Assembly (NCBI RefSeq): GCF_000143415.4
Contig: NW_003314270.1
Location: 2,501,949 to 2,565,948, forward strand
Direction of reading: 5' to 3'
Source: Selaginella moellendorffii
Taxonomy: Eukaryota; Streptophyta; Lycopodiopsida; Selaginellales; Selaginellaceae
DNA length: 64,000 nt
Each line of letters starts with the position of its first letter. Position 1 is the first letter of the stretch. Under the pieces are notes generated by a model. The model had not been told where the DNA came from. It saw nothing but the letters and a program-made list of their open reading frames with translations, and made no database searches. Of this stretch, positions 21,913 to 34,327 are shown one piece after another. The position numbers were made by a program, and so were the translations under genes.

Positions 21913-22766
21913 AATACTTTAAAACTTGTAATTATATATTTGTATATTTATAAGTTTTATCATTGTTTTATAGTTATAACTAGTTATCTTGTTTTCTATC
22001 AAAAATATTTATTAAAAATGCTAAACATCTGAAGTGTTGCAAATATAACTTTGAGTATTTACAGACACTCTCTTCTTACTGCTATGACAGTAAGAGGTCA
22101 GTACAATTATCTCCTTTTATCATTCCCATTTGAATTAGTTAAGAAATTTATTCATGTTTATGCACTTAAATTGGATAAATATAAAGTAAAAACTTTATGT
22201 GTTTCTTGCTAAACATATATCACTCTTTTACATGAAGAGTTTAGAGGTTTATTATATTAAATTTTCTCTAAAGCTTTGCAATAAAAAAGCTTCTAGTAAT
22301 AAAAGCTTTGGCATTATTAATCCTGTAAGCAATTGCTCATGTAGAAATAAAATAGAATTTTCAGCATCAACATGGAACTTTTCTGGAATTGCAATGTGTT
22401 AGAGATATTATCAAACTGAAGGAACTTACTTACATCCATATATAAAAGAAGCGCCTCTAAAGGATCTGGATGCTTTTCTGTTTTACGCCTGAAACCTGAT
22501 TGATAAAAATTAGAGTGAGGCAGACAACGAGAATTTCAGCCGTACCAAATCGGTCCTTTGGAACGACTTTTTGAGGCCGCACTTCCAGACTCTGCAAAAA
22601 CACAAAACGCGAAAGCTTTTCATCCCCGCAAAACTCTGGGCTTTTTGATATATGAAAATAAATCCAGCTTACAAGCCTAGATGTTTTGGCAAATCCTTTA
22701 ATCCATGTACCTGAGGAGTCTGGAGCTGCAATAGAACAAGCTATCGCCACACAAGCACAAGAGCGC

Positions 22767-25700
22767 TTAGTTAAGATAAAGCCGACACCTGCAAACACAG
22801 CCCAAAGCTGAGAGAGAGAGCCAAACTTCGAGAGTGCTGCTCTTACCTTTCAGCGCCACAAAGGCATGGAATCTTTTGTTCCTCGAACGGGAACTTGTAG
22901 TCGTACGTGAGCTCCTCTCCAACCTTAATATGCTTCTTGGAATAAATGAAAATTCTCTTCTGTCCTTCGACAGTTAGAATCTTCGTGTAGCAATTCGGCT
23001 GGAAGAGAAAAAGGAAGGTGTTAGGACTGACAAATTGGCAACGAGGATACGTGCGTCACAAGAGTGATTGATAAATCTCGCGAGGCCCCCGTGTTTGGTC
23101 GCATCCACCTAACGGAAAAAATGCGTCAGAAGAAAACACAGCACTGTGACACTTACGACGTTCTCCGCGTCTACTCTAAACAAGTAACTGCTATCGATCC
23201 CCATCTTTTCGTATCGACGCTCACGCAAGTCCGCCACCTAAAGAATCATCGTCAGTAGTTCGCCTCCAAACAAGCAAAGATCATACTCACTTTCGAACGA
23301 ACCAGCTCGCCAATGTACTCGATGACAAAATCTTCAGGCTCTATAGACTGAAGCGCAATCACGCCCCAGGAATGTATCTTGCTGCGCTGAAACTTCAAAC
23401 TCTTCGTGCGGGCCTGCATGAAGAGAAGAGAACAAGCTTTAGCATACGTCTCGAAAACCAGTAATGCACCTTAAAATGTGTTCCCAGCAATCGGTTTTCC
23501 ACTCTGTTTCTTCTGCTCCGTTGGACTTGAGAGGATGCTGCTGTCTTTCTATTCTCATGTTGATGGTGGCGGAGCTGTTGTGGTTGTAGATGATGTTGTT
23601 GTTGAACAGCAGCTGTTTTGGTAGGATGTCTTGCCTTACCAGGCCATTCCCGCCATTGCCATCCGCTCAGCCCGTAGCACCGCGCACAGCTTACTGAAGC
23701 CAAAGGATCTGCTTCTTTTGCATCACCCTCTACGCTGATCGTCATGTCCAGATCTCTGTACTTCGCACTAAGTTCAGCAGCCTCCAAGACTTTACGCTGA
23801 AAAGTGTCTTCATCGAGTTCGATCAGCGGCGCTGCTTCTCCAGTCTCGTCTTGTCCTTTCTCCTCCTCGACGACTATCACTGTGCTTGATGGTTTATCAG
23901 AGAAAAGCCCCGGAATCTTGTTCTCCTGATCTTGTTCAGTTGTTTCCTCTTCGACCACAGCTGCTGGCATTTCTCCTCCATGCTCTTGTGGACTTTCTTC
24001 TTTCTTTTCGGTTCTCTCCATCATATGCGATTCAAGAACCTGTTCCAGCTTCTTCAAACGTTTCCGTGGAATACGTTCCAGGGCTACTTCGTCACGTAAA
24101 GCCGCTCCACTATCTTCCCCCGCCATCACGCCCGAAGCCACACGCTTCTTCGATTTCTTTCGTCGTCCCCCGTCGTTATCCTTGTGTGACTTACGTTTTT
24201 TCTTAACCACTTGCTTTCCAGCTTTCACCACGTTCACTTCTGGAGACCTCTCTTCCTTATTTGACATGTCGGCCGCTGGATGTGTCTCAAGAAGCGAGCA
24301 CTGAGACTGATAGTCGGCGGCGACAGCATCTTGCATTTCGCTGTTTTGGAGTTTTCCCTGTTCCTTGTTCTCCACAGATGGAGTTTGTTCCAGCTCCTTC
24401 CGCTTCTTGAGGCGTTTTCGTGGAACACGTTCATCTGCAGCTTCTTCTCTTACGGTTGCTCCATTTTCTTCGATGTCCGTACTTGGTGCATGCTTCGTCG
24501 CTTTATTTCGTCGCTTCCCGTCTTCTTGCTTATGCGACTTTCGTGGAAGCATAGGCTGATCACAGGCCGTTTTATCAACATCGCACTCAGTAGGTGCATC
24601 ATCCTGAAAAGAAACTCCAGTTAGTTGCCAATTGCGAAGAAAAAACACTAACCAATTTCTGACAGAGAGCTTCTTGCTCAATCTGGGATTTTTTCCGACT
24701 CTCCTGCTGCAAGATCCACCCATTTAAATACTGTCCGACGGCAGCATCTAGTATCGTTCGTTTAGCTGCCTCGACAACAGTTGTATGAAGCCTTTTTTGT
24801 ATACTCTCCAGCGTTAGGATCTCGGCTCTTGTTGTTTGCCGAACTTCCCCTTGTGCTTGCTCAAATACTGGCTCCTGCAACAATAAAATGTTGGACGAGA
24901 GAAAACGTCGTACTATAGAACGCTAACCTTATCACAATCTGGTTTATGAGCTGTTGGTTCCGCATGTGATGCCACAGGAGCACTGGCCTCAGCCTTGACA
25001 GATCCAGTGGCTGGATAGCTGTCGTTTTGTAAAGATCTTCCCCGCTTCCGCCTGGAACTCAAGCACGCGTCCACGAGATCATCGACAATTTCATCGACGA
25101 CATCCAAATACAGATTGGTTTGGACGTGGCTCAACGATGGATTATCGTCCGGTGTCGAATCCTGCATGGCTACCTTGGCTTGAATCAAATCTCCGAGAGC
25201 TTGCTGGTCGGCTAGTTCCAAAAGATTGCCGAGAGCAAAGCATGCGATTTGGACATGCACATGCATGACCTTCATAAACAACAGGAAAGAAGTTAGTCCA
25301 ACTTAGAGAATAGCGTTGGATTTTACCTCGCACCATCCATTTACGTAACCATCGTGAAGCTTGCTAGCAAGCGTCAGCAGCGAGAAAGGACCCTGCATTT
25401 CTCCACTTTGAGATTTATAGGACCAGTAAGGATCACGCCAGAGCTGAAGAAAGGAAATACACAGAACTTTGTGAGCCACACAGAAGATAGAAAGGAAAGG
25501 AAAAAAAAACAGAGAGGAAGCTTACTTTGTAGTTGGATCTTGCGTTCTTCTCTGCCTGGATAGCATGCAAACGTTTCTCTCCTTTGGGGCAGCGAAAGTA
25601 CGTATGTCCCCCTTCACCACAAGTGTAGCACCTATTTTCCTTCCTAAACTTCTCCTTTTCTTCTTCTGTCAATCTCCTCGTAAAACCCCCGGAGAGACTT

Positions 25701-26017
25701 TGAGCAGGATTGACACCAACCGGACTGGCAGTCGTCTCTCTAAAACCCGGTGGCAGATCTTCTTCTCCAGGAGGAGCAGCAGCGCAATTGCCACTGCTGC
25801 TATTCACCGAAATTTCAATCCCGCGACTGGCAGCGTCGGGCTTAGACGAACCCCCAGACCTCGAAAAGCAACTGGATAGCCTCGATTTCGCGATCTCAGG
25901 CGCGGAGCTTCTCTGCGCGCCAGCAGCGGCACCATCGTCTCCCTCTCGGCCTCTAGATTTCCTCTTTTGCGTCACATCCCGCTTGTCCTGCCCTTTCTTC
26001 TTCCTTGCCTTGTCCAT
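22767..26017 (-). CDS. ATXR7/SET1-like histone H3K4 methyltransferase
   Basis: A nuclear SET-domain protein resembling Arabidopsis ATXR7 (SDG25) and yeast Set1, which methylate H3 lysine 4. About ten exons give roughly 900 residues. From the N-terminus: Lys/Arg-rich start ([14 protein letters not shown]); a CCHC zinc knuckle ([14 protein letters not shown]); a GYF-like segment ([20 protein letters not shown]); an acidic helical region; a long Lys/Glu-rich linker with an internal duplication; then the SET domain. SET blocks are [90 protein letters not shown] and the post-SET cysteines CLCGAERC. The intron inside the HSC-D/PNCYTK junction appears to use a GC donor. The stop at 22767 follows RLYLN. 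It is divergent from the glucosidase II gene. Confidence 0.9.
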
Positions 26018-26551
26018 GAATCTAGAAGCGCCGCTAATTTCATCGGATCATACCTCTCGTCTTGAATGTAGATCGACTCCGGCCATGCTCGCGCGAATTC
26101 TCCCAAGAACAAGCTCAATTGGATCGCGCTCTACCTAAAGAGATCCGCCATAGCTTAGGGCTAGGGCCATGCTTTTATGTAAAAGGGTATATTCTCCTCG
26201 CCCGATCCAGCCCTGGACGCGACGACGCCGGCGATCGATCGATAGGGATGCTGGCCTGATCGCGCAACACCGCTGTGAGTGCTCCATCGATCTCTGTGAG
26301 TATTTTGCTCGGTCATAGGGGTTTTAGAGGGTTTTTAGAAGCCTAGATCGGCGCATTCTTCCTCCTGGCCGATCCTGGTATGGCTTTTTGGTGTCTGGAG
26401 TTTTGCATTGCTGGGGCTGTTCTTGGGAGATTTTTCTTAGTGCTGGCTTGATTGGAAGCAATTGTTCCTGGGAGTCTCTCTTTGATCTTAGATTGTTTTT
26501 CTAGTTTTTTCTTTGCTCTTGGCTTACGTTTTCCTTGCAGGCTTGTAAAAG
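26018..26551. promoter_or_regulatory. Divergent spacer with probable 5' UTR intron of glucosidase II alpha
   Basis: About 530 bases lie between divergent starts. A GTGAGTATTTT donor-like site at about 26296 and a TTGCAG acceptor at about 26535-26540, just before the ATG at 26552, suggest a leader intron of about 245 bases, far longer than the coding introns in this window. A GATCGATCGAT run lies at about 26233-26243. Confidence 0.5.
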
Positions 26552-29500
26552 ATGGTGAGAAGCTTCGCATTGGCAGCCTTGGTGGTGTTCGTGTTCCTTG
26601 CTCTCAACACGGTGACATGCTTTAAGAGCGAGGAGTTTCGAAAGTGCCAGCAGACTCCCTTTTGCAAGGACTCTCGCGCTCGCAAACCCGGGACCTCTGG
26701 ATTCCGAGCCTCGCCCGCCGAAGTTGTGGATGGATTCGTGCAAGCACGGCTAATCCCCGAGAATTCCACCGGGTCAGACAACTTGGTGCTCAAGCTCATT
26801 GTGTATCAAGGTGGTGTGCTGCGGATCAAAGTCGACCAAGAGAACGTCCCCGGAGGAAAAAAGCGTTTCGAAGTCCCCGACGTTCTTGTGGACGGTTTAG
26901 AGAAGAAGCGGCTCTGGCTCCAGCGGATCACAGCGAAAGATGGACTCTCAACGTTCTACCTATCTTCCGGTCATGAAGTCGTGTTGCAACACGAGCCGTT
27001 CCAGGTGTATGTCACCAGAGGACAGGAAAAGCTTGTGTCCATCAACGGCAAAGGCTTGTTTCACTTCGAGCAGCGCCGGGAGAAGCAAGAAGGCGAGAAC
27101 TGGGAGGAACACTTCCGAAGCCACACTGACTCGAGGCCATATGGACCTCAATCCATCGGCTTCGACGTTTCTTTCCACGGTGCCGAGCACGTCTACGGGA
27201 TTCCAGAGCGAGCAACGAGCTTGGCCTTGAAGCCGACGAGAGGGACGGAAGAACACTCGGAGCCTTATCGACTCTTCAACCTGGACGTGTTCGAGTACCT
27301 CGCCGAGTCGCCATTCGGGCTGTATGGATCCATCCCGTTTATGCTCTCTCACGGCTCCAAGAGGACCTCGGGGTTCTTCTGGCTCAACGCGGCGGAGATG
27401 CTCGTCGACGTTTTATCACCAGGCTGGGACGGTGCCGCCGCGGAGGAGTCCAAGCAAGGCATCGACACTCATTGGTTTGCGGAGGCTGGGATCGTGGACG
27501 CTTTCGTTTTCGTTGGTCCTGGACCCAAGGACGTGGTGCAGCAGTACACCGGTGTCACTGGAACAACAGCGATGCCACCATTTTTCTCCATCGGATATCA
27601 TCAGTGCCGCTGGAACTACAAGGACGAAGCTGATGTTGCTCAGGTTGATGCGAAGTTTGACGAGTATGATATCCCGTATGATGTCATCTGGCTGGATATC
27701 GAGCACACCGATGGCAAGCGCTACTTCACTTGGGATCCGATCACTTTTCCCACTCCAAAGGAGATGCAAGCTAAGCTCGAGGCTAAAGGTCGGCATATGG
27801 TGGCGATAGTGGATCCACACATCAAGAGGGACGAAGGCTTTGCTCTCCACAAAGAAGCTACGTCCAAAGGCTACTACGTGAAAAACTCGCATGGAAGCGA
27901 CTACGATGGCTGGTGCTGGCCGGGCTCGTCGTCCTACCCCGACTTGGTGAATCCGGAGATTCGTGCTTGGTGGGCGGAGAAGTTCACGCTGAAGAACTAC
28001 GTTGGCTCAACGTCGATTCTTCACATTTGGAATGACATGAACGAGCCATCCGTGTTTAATGGGCCGGAGGTACGTTTGCTCGATTTTTTCTTCAGGGATT
28101 CACGTTTGCTTCCAGGTTTCCATGCCGCGAGACAACCTTCACTATAACGGCATTGAGCACCGTGACGTTCACAATGCTTATGGTTACTATTTCCATATGG
28201 CCACAACGCAAGGCCTTCGGAATCGCGAAGGCCAGAGACCATTTGTTCTGTCAAGAGCTGTCTTTGCCGGAACTCAGAAGATTGGTCCCATTTGGACTGG
28301 TGATAACACTGCAGACTGGGAACAGCTCAGAGTTTCAGTGCCTATGATTTTGTCACTCGGGATAACTGGAATCGCGTTCACAGGTATGATACATTTCTAT
28401 CAAAGACATCCTTGACAATGCTCTTCCAGGGGCGGATGTTGGAGGATTCTTTGGGAATCCTAGTTCGGAGTTACTGACTCGCTGGTATCAGCTAGGAGCG
28501 TTTTATCCCTTTTTTAGAGCTCATGCTCACCTTGACACAAAGCGGAGAGAACCATGGATTCCTGGGTATGAAGTTCTTTGCTAGCTTTTCCTAAGAAGGC
28601 TATGAAAAACTGCTTTTTTGTTGTGCAGGGAGCCATACACGTCCCGGATTCGTGAAGCCATTCATACACGCTATACACTGCTCCCTTACTACTACACTCT
28701 TTTCCGGGAAGCGCACGAAACAGGCATTCCTGTGATGCGACCACTTTGGTTTGAGCATCCAAACGATCCCGAGACGTTTGCAATGGACGACGAGTTCCTT
28801 ATCGGCGATGCACTGCTCGTCCGCAGCGTGTACACGGAAGTAAGTTGTAAACTTCTGCTTGAGAAGAAAATAAAATGTTTTCCAACTTCGTTGCTGTTTT
28901 CAGGGATCGAATTTGGAGACGGTCTATCTGCCAGGATCCGAGCCATGGTTTGACATAAAGACCGGCCAAAGTTTCAATGGTGGCAAAACTTACAAGCTCG
29001 CTGTCTCACAAGACTCCATCCCTGCATTCCAGCGGGGTGGAACGATAATTCCTCGCAAGGACAGGTTTAGGCGCAGCTCATCCCAGATGGTGGATGATCC
29101 ATACACTTTGGTAAGCCATCTTCTTTTACTTCCATCGCTTGAACGAGAATCTCACGAAGCACAAACTTTTATAGGTGATCGCGCTAAACTCTACTCAAGA
29201 AGCACAAGGAGAGCTCTACATCGACGACGGCAAGAGCTACGAGTTTGAGAAAGGAGCTTTCATCCACCGTCGCTTTAGCTTCTCGGGAGGCAAACTCTCC
29301 TCGTCCTCGGCCTCACCAGCCAGCAAGAGCTACAAGACTCTCTCCACGGTCGAGAGGATCATCATCCTGGGCCTGGATGCAAAGAAAGTCCCGGCAGCAC
29401 ACCGAGCTCTTGTGGAGGAGGGGGGCCAAGACAGGCAGGCCGACATCGAGGCAGCGCCTCCGGTCTTGCGAGCCAAGCTCAAATCCAACGCTGTGGCCGT

Positions 29501-29552
29501 CAGGCTGCCAAACGTATCCATCGACAAAGATTGGTCCATTAAAGTCTTGTAA
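26552..29552 (+). CDS. Glucosidase II alpha subunit (GH31, ER N-glycan trimming)
   Basis: The catalytic subunit of ER glucosidase II removes the inner glucoses from N-linked glycans and feeds the calnexin cycle; Arabidopsis counterparts are RSW3/PSL5. Six exons encode about 915 residues, normal for the family. The N-terminus is a clear signal peptide ([20 protein letters not shown]), followed by [21 protein letters not shown]31 blocks: [58 protein letters not shown]; and the nucleophile region [15 protein letters not shown]. An intron follows this motif directly. Later come [52 protein letters not shown] and [19 protein letters not shown]. It ends DWSIKVL. All introns are GT-AG. It converges with SRP72, about 100 bases between stops. 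Confidence 0.95.
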
Positions 29553-29654
29553 AACCAAAGACTTGGAGAACTTGTCATAAGAGCTTTAACAAAAATGTTT
29601 CTCATGATCTGGAAGAACAAAAAGAAAGCTTCGAGTACCTCGGAGAGAAGAGCA

Positions 29655-31891
29655 TCACCGCCGGCCTTTCTTCTTGTTCTTGCCGCCACCTCTTGTCTCG
29701 GCAGGCTTGGAAGTGCTGGGACCATTCGATCCTGCTGCTGCTCCTGCTGCACCTGCTGCTACTGCCGAGGAAGAGGAAGTGTCCCTGGAAATCGCTCCTT
29801 GAGACCCTCTCAGCTGTGCAGTGCGCTTGTCCTTCTTCTTGGGCCTGTAGTAAGACCGCTCCCGCATTGGCATCCACCTCTCTGGATCCGGCGGCGGCCC
29901 CGGGTTCTCTGGATCGTAGCCTTTCGGATACCGAGGCTTTCTCTTCCTCTTCTTCTTCTTTTCCTCGGCTGGTTTCTCCTCGACGTTCGCTTGAATCGTT
30001 TTACTGCCACCCGGAACCACAGAGCTCTCTTCAAGCTTGCTTGCGTCCACCACCTTTACGTCCGGGAGCTGTTTCTCAAAGGTCTCTCCTTTGGCCACGT
30101 CGGTCTCGGCAAAGCAGGAGACGAGCCCCGTGATGGCTTCCAGCCCGACTGCCTTGGAAGAAGAGCTCTTTGCAAGCCTTTCATATAACTCAGCCGCCCC
30201 TGCAAAGTCCTTCGTCTTCAGCTTTAGCTTCGCAGCCTCGTGCAGCAGCAGCTCTACTATCTCGTCCCTCGTCTCCTCCATATTGTCTTCCCACCATTTC
30301 ACAGACTCGAGCAGGATGGTTTGGGCCGCTTGCACGTCGCCTCCGCGTTCCTTGAGATCAACTGCCGTCGCCACTATCGCTGGCATATGCCTGATATCTG
30401 TGGCCTTTCGGAGGACGTCCGCAGCTTCCAGATAGTGTCCAGCAGTGGTCCTGGCTTGCGCACACAGGAGCAACGGCTCAACGGTGCTTTCGGTGTTTTT
30501 CTCTGCGTACTCCCCCAAAACTTCTTCCGCAAGATCGATTTTTCCTTCTTTCAATGACAAGCAGGCCTTGAGAACAACGGGCATGCTGCTGCCGCTGTAT
30601 TCTTCCACGAGTGATGGTATAAGTTCGCGCGCCTGGAACAGCAAGAATGTTTAAGAAAAAAAGAGCGGCAGATAATCGGAAAGCTCACCTGGTTAAGTTT
30701 GTTGGTGCTGAGAAGCAGTAGAAAGTAATTATAGACTAGAGCCTCTTTCTGATTGATGGACATCTTCTGTCCCAAGGCTTCGGGAAACTGGAGACGTTTA
30801 CCATCTGCATCCTTCTTCAGGACAACTTCGAGCTTCCTTAAGGAGTCGGATGCATCCTTGTTTTTGCGAATAGCTGCGAGATTGTTCGAAACCACAGCCA
30901 AGGTTGGCAGGTCCTTCTCCTTCAAATCTCTGTTCAAGATTGCAAGGCAACTCTCCGTGGCCTCGGTTGCACGTCCTTGTAACTGAGACAAACATGTCAT
31001 AAGAATCGAGCCGCATGGAAAACTAGAGTGTGGTTACCTGTAGCACATAGGCCAGCTGAGCTGTTACTGGAGCAAGCTCGTCCTCAATCTCATCTTCGCT
31101 GTACTCGTCCTCGAGCAGCATTTCCTGCCCGAGTCTACGTGCCAGAAGTAGATGCTCTTCGGCTTGCGAGAGCTCTTCTTGGTCTATCAAAACGCATGCG
31201 ACGTTATATGCCAGCTCGAAAAGAGTTTTCGGATTGACTTGCATCGATCGCATGCGCTCGAAAGCCTCCCTGGATCTTCCTCCAGAGACATAGGCAGCAA
31301 TAGCATTGCTCTTCACTTCGCTCGACTCGATCCCAAACTCGCGGTGAAGGGTCTCGTAAGTTTCAACGCAGGAGTTAAGATCACCTGTCTTGAAGAGAGT
31401 CTGGGCTTTGAGTTGGAGAACACCTGGGCTGTTTTCCACTCCTTGTAAGATCTGTAAGACCTCCGCGAAGCGACCAAGACGGTACAAGCAATATGCCTAC
31501 AAAGGAAAAAACAAAGGTCATGAAAAACGCTTGATTGGAGAAGAACAATGTTTCAATCCTCACCTTCTCAAATTTCAGATCCACCACCGATCCTGCCGAG
31601 TGGATCGCAGCCAAAGCATCGCCAAAGCTGTCACTGTTGATCAGAGCAACCACTTTGCAATTCAGCGCATCCGGATCATCTGGATGCACCGCCAGCACTA
31701 CACAAGCGAAAAACACATCGCATTTAGCATTCTCTTCGCAAAAAATCCACACCTTGCTCGGCGATCTTGAGAATTTGCTTGTAGTTCTTCCTGGAGCTCT
31801 TGAGCAGCGCTTCCAGCTGCGCCAGCTGATCGTGGAGCGCATCATCGTCGGGCTGCTGCGGCGGAGCTGAGACGCCTCCTCCCTTCCACAT
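29655..31891 (-). CDS. SRP72: Signal recognition particle subunit SRP72
   Basis: SRP72 joins SRP68 on 7S RNA in the cytosolic signal recognition particle that brings ribosomes to the ER. Five exons encode about 660 residues. The start at 31891 gives MWKGGGVSAPPQQPDDDALH. The N-terminal two thirds are TPR-like helical repeats (HPDDPDALNCKVVALI, YCLYRLGRFAEVLQIL, QLKAQTLFKTGDLNSCVETY, LFELAYNVACVLIDQEELSQ). A very acidic patch (LLEDEYSEDEIEDELAP) follows. The C-terminal RNA-binding region is Lys-rich and has the family hallmark KPRYPKGYDPENPGPPPDPE then RWMPMRERSYYRPKKKDKR. The tail is Ala/Ser-rich and basic (GGGKNKKKGRR). The start codon lies 71 bases from that of COG8 on the other strand. Confidence 0.95.
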
Positions 31892-31962
31892 TGAAGAACC
31901 CTAGATGAGCTAAACCAAACCCTATCGCGGTAGTAGCTTTTATTTTATTTTGCTGGGAAGGA
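31892..31962. promoter_or_regulatory. 71-base bidirectional promoter, SRP72 / COG8
   Basis: Only 71 bases separate the divergent start codons. Inside are AACCCTAG (31897-31904) and AAACCCTA (31917-31924), both telo-box-like. Transcription in both directions must start within or overlap this segment unless one leader begins inside the other gene. Shared control is inference. Confidence 0.55.
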
Positions 31963-34327
31963 ATGGCGATGGCGCCCGACCAGCAGGCGCTTCCGCCAGG
32001 ACTGGAGAATGTGTTCCAGCAGTCCTATGTCTCGGATCTACTCTCCTATCCGCTGGATCGCCTCCACAAGGTAAGTCTAGATCTAGTTCTTGACGAAATA
32101 TTTCTAGATCTATCGGACCGATTGTAGGAACCGGAGCTCCTGCGGGTCGATGCCGAGCGGATCTCTCGCCAGATGCAAGAGGTCGCGGTGGGGCATTATC
32201 GAGCATTCATCACGGCGGCTGAATCGCTCCAGTTCATCACCAAGGAAGTGGCTAGTATCGATCAGCATGTGGAATCCCTGGTGAAGTACATTTATCTGGA
32301 TTTTCTTGATGATTCGTTTCACTCGCTTGTGTGTTCTTATATTGTTTGCGATGATTTTAGCTCTGAGATGATTTTTCTGATGTGTTCTTGAGATGGTTTG
32401 TTCAGTTGTTTTCGATTGCCTGAGATGATTCTTGTGCTAGATTTTTATCGCTCGGCATGGTTTGTGTGCTCCTGATTTTTTCGCTTAGATTTTCTTTTGT
32501 TAACTTGTTCGTATCTTAGATTGCAGAGATTCCTAAGCTGACCGCCGGCTGCAATGAATTCATGGATTCGGCTCAGCAAATTCTTGAGAAACGCAAGCTT
32601 AACAGGACATTGCTTGCGAACCATAGTACTCTGCTGGATTTGCTTGAGATCCCTCAGCTGATGGATACGTAAGTACCTTACATTAGCGGGCTTATTTTCT
32701 CTGTCTTTACTTTTGTTTGAGTCAGATTTCAGGTGTGTGCGGAATGGTAACTATGACGAGGCTCTTGATCTTGAGGCGTTCGTGGCAAAGCTCGCCACCA
32801 TGCATATGAGGTGCGTCAATCTAGTTTGCGGTATTTTTTCTCGTCTCATCTTTGTAGTTGCTTTATAGACTACCAGTCATCCAGTCTCTCGTAGCAGATG
32901 TGAGACAAAACACGCAGTCTCTTCTTGCACAGCTCCTCCAGAGGTTGCGGTCCAATATTCAGGTATTTTTCGTGGAACAGTCGAATGCTTTGTTGAGCTT
33001 TGAATGTTGTAGGTTCCCGAGTGCCTCAGAATAATAGGATATCTACGTAGACTGGGAGTTTTCCACGACATTGAGCTGCGGTTGCAAGTAAGCTACCTTC
33101 CAGTTTTAATGCTCGTGAGCACCTATAAAATTGATGCTTTTCAGTTTTTAAAATGTAGGGAGGCCTGGCTTGCTGGCCTTCTCGACGATTTGGACCAAGG
33201 CAGTCCTTACATGTATTTGAAGAGCATGACCGAGTGCCATCGTGTGAACATTCACGATGTTGTCACTCAATATCGTGCTATTTTTTCAGATGACACTTCT
33301 GAGCCCTCGGATGGTGGCCTCCTGTTTAGCTGGGCAACACATCGCATAACCTGCCTGTTGGACACACTGCGCGAGTTGCTTCCCAAAGTCACCGAGGGTG
33401 CATCCTTGGCTCTTATTTTAGACTTGTGCATGGTACGTTGAGCATCCTATGTCTAGTCTTTGCTTCAACGTTTTGAGCTTTTGGCAGTACTGCGGGGTGA
33501 GTCTTGGCCGGGTGGGTCTCGACTTTAGAGGTCTTTTGCCACCAATTTTTGAATCGTAAGTTATCTTGAGCTCTTCCGGGGGATAGTTCTTATTGGTGAT
33601 TGTCTTTTGCAGGTGCGTGTATGACTTGTTTGTGCGGAACTTGTCGATAGCGTTGCAAAACTTCCAGGTAATTCTTCTTCAGCAAGTGTTGAGAGGAAGA
33701 ATAAACTTTTATGTCTACAGCTCATGCTCGATTCCCACCGCTGGGTTCCTTTGCCTTCAGTTAGATTGTCCAGCAGAGATTCCGAGGACAAGAACGCCCC
33801 TCCTCAGTCTCTCATCGAACATCCACCTCTAGCCGTGTTTGTCAACGGTACGTGCCACTTCCTCTCGTGAGCCGCTCACAATCGTGTTTTCACAGGCATT
33901 CTGGCAGCTCTTAACGAACTAAGGCTATGTGCTCCTGTGAGCTTGTCAAACAGGCTAGCGCTCGAGTTCCAGAAAGCACTGTGCAGTGTCTCGGATTCCC
34001 TGCTGCGCTACTCCTCGACGCGGATTCTCAAGGACAGCGAAGCGAATCTCTTCATGTCCTCGTGCCGTGCGTACGTGGAGGTAAGCGGGCCAACCAACCG
34101 ATAAGATGATCCAACACTAACAACTCTCTACTCAGGTAGCTTCTCCATACTGTGTCGCGTGTTTCAGTCGCTGCTATCCATCCGCAATCACTGACACGAA
34201 AGCCAGTAGCGACGGTCTCCGGAAGCTAGTTTCATCGATGCCGGCCGAGAACGGATCTCCAGCGAGACTCCGAAGTGTTCCTGGAGTCGTGGAGAACATA
34301 ATCACCACTTCAGCAAATGGTAACTGA
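31963..34327 (+). CDS. COG8: Conserved oligomeric Golgi complex subunit 8
   Basis: COG8 is a lobe B subunit of the COG tether that recycles vesicles within the Golgi. About twelve exons encode roughly 570 residues. The ATG at 31963 gives [20 protein letters not shown]; a second in-frame ATG two codons later is possible. Family blocks: [56 protein letters not shown] then [102 protein letters not shown]; and [20 protein letters not shown]. It ends with a Ser/Pro-rich tail. Introns are short and GT-AG; the donor after residue about 72 (CTG then GTGAAG) is weak. No organelle signal is seen, fitting a peripheral Golgi protein. Confidence 0.94.

Larger units (their letters stand above)
19804..22766. 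other. AT-rich gene-free region with dispersed repeats
   Basis: The stretch from about 19.95 to 22.4 kb is strongly AT-rich, with no frame over 70 codons and no family-like translation. It contains two direct copies of the dispersed repeat (20118-20290 and 21766-21912). The last 330 bases (22440-22766) are less AT-rich and lie directly after the stop of the SET-domain gene, so they are probably its 3' untranslated region. A 113-codon minus-strand frame there overlaps the stop and is not family-like. Confidence 0.55.

Noticed and set aside
22457-22798. A 113-codon minus-strand frame after the ATXR7-like gene
   Set aside because: It overlaps the true last exon in another frame and lies in the probable 3' untranslated region; no family match.
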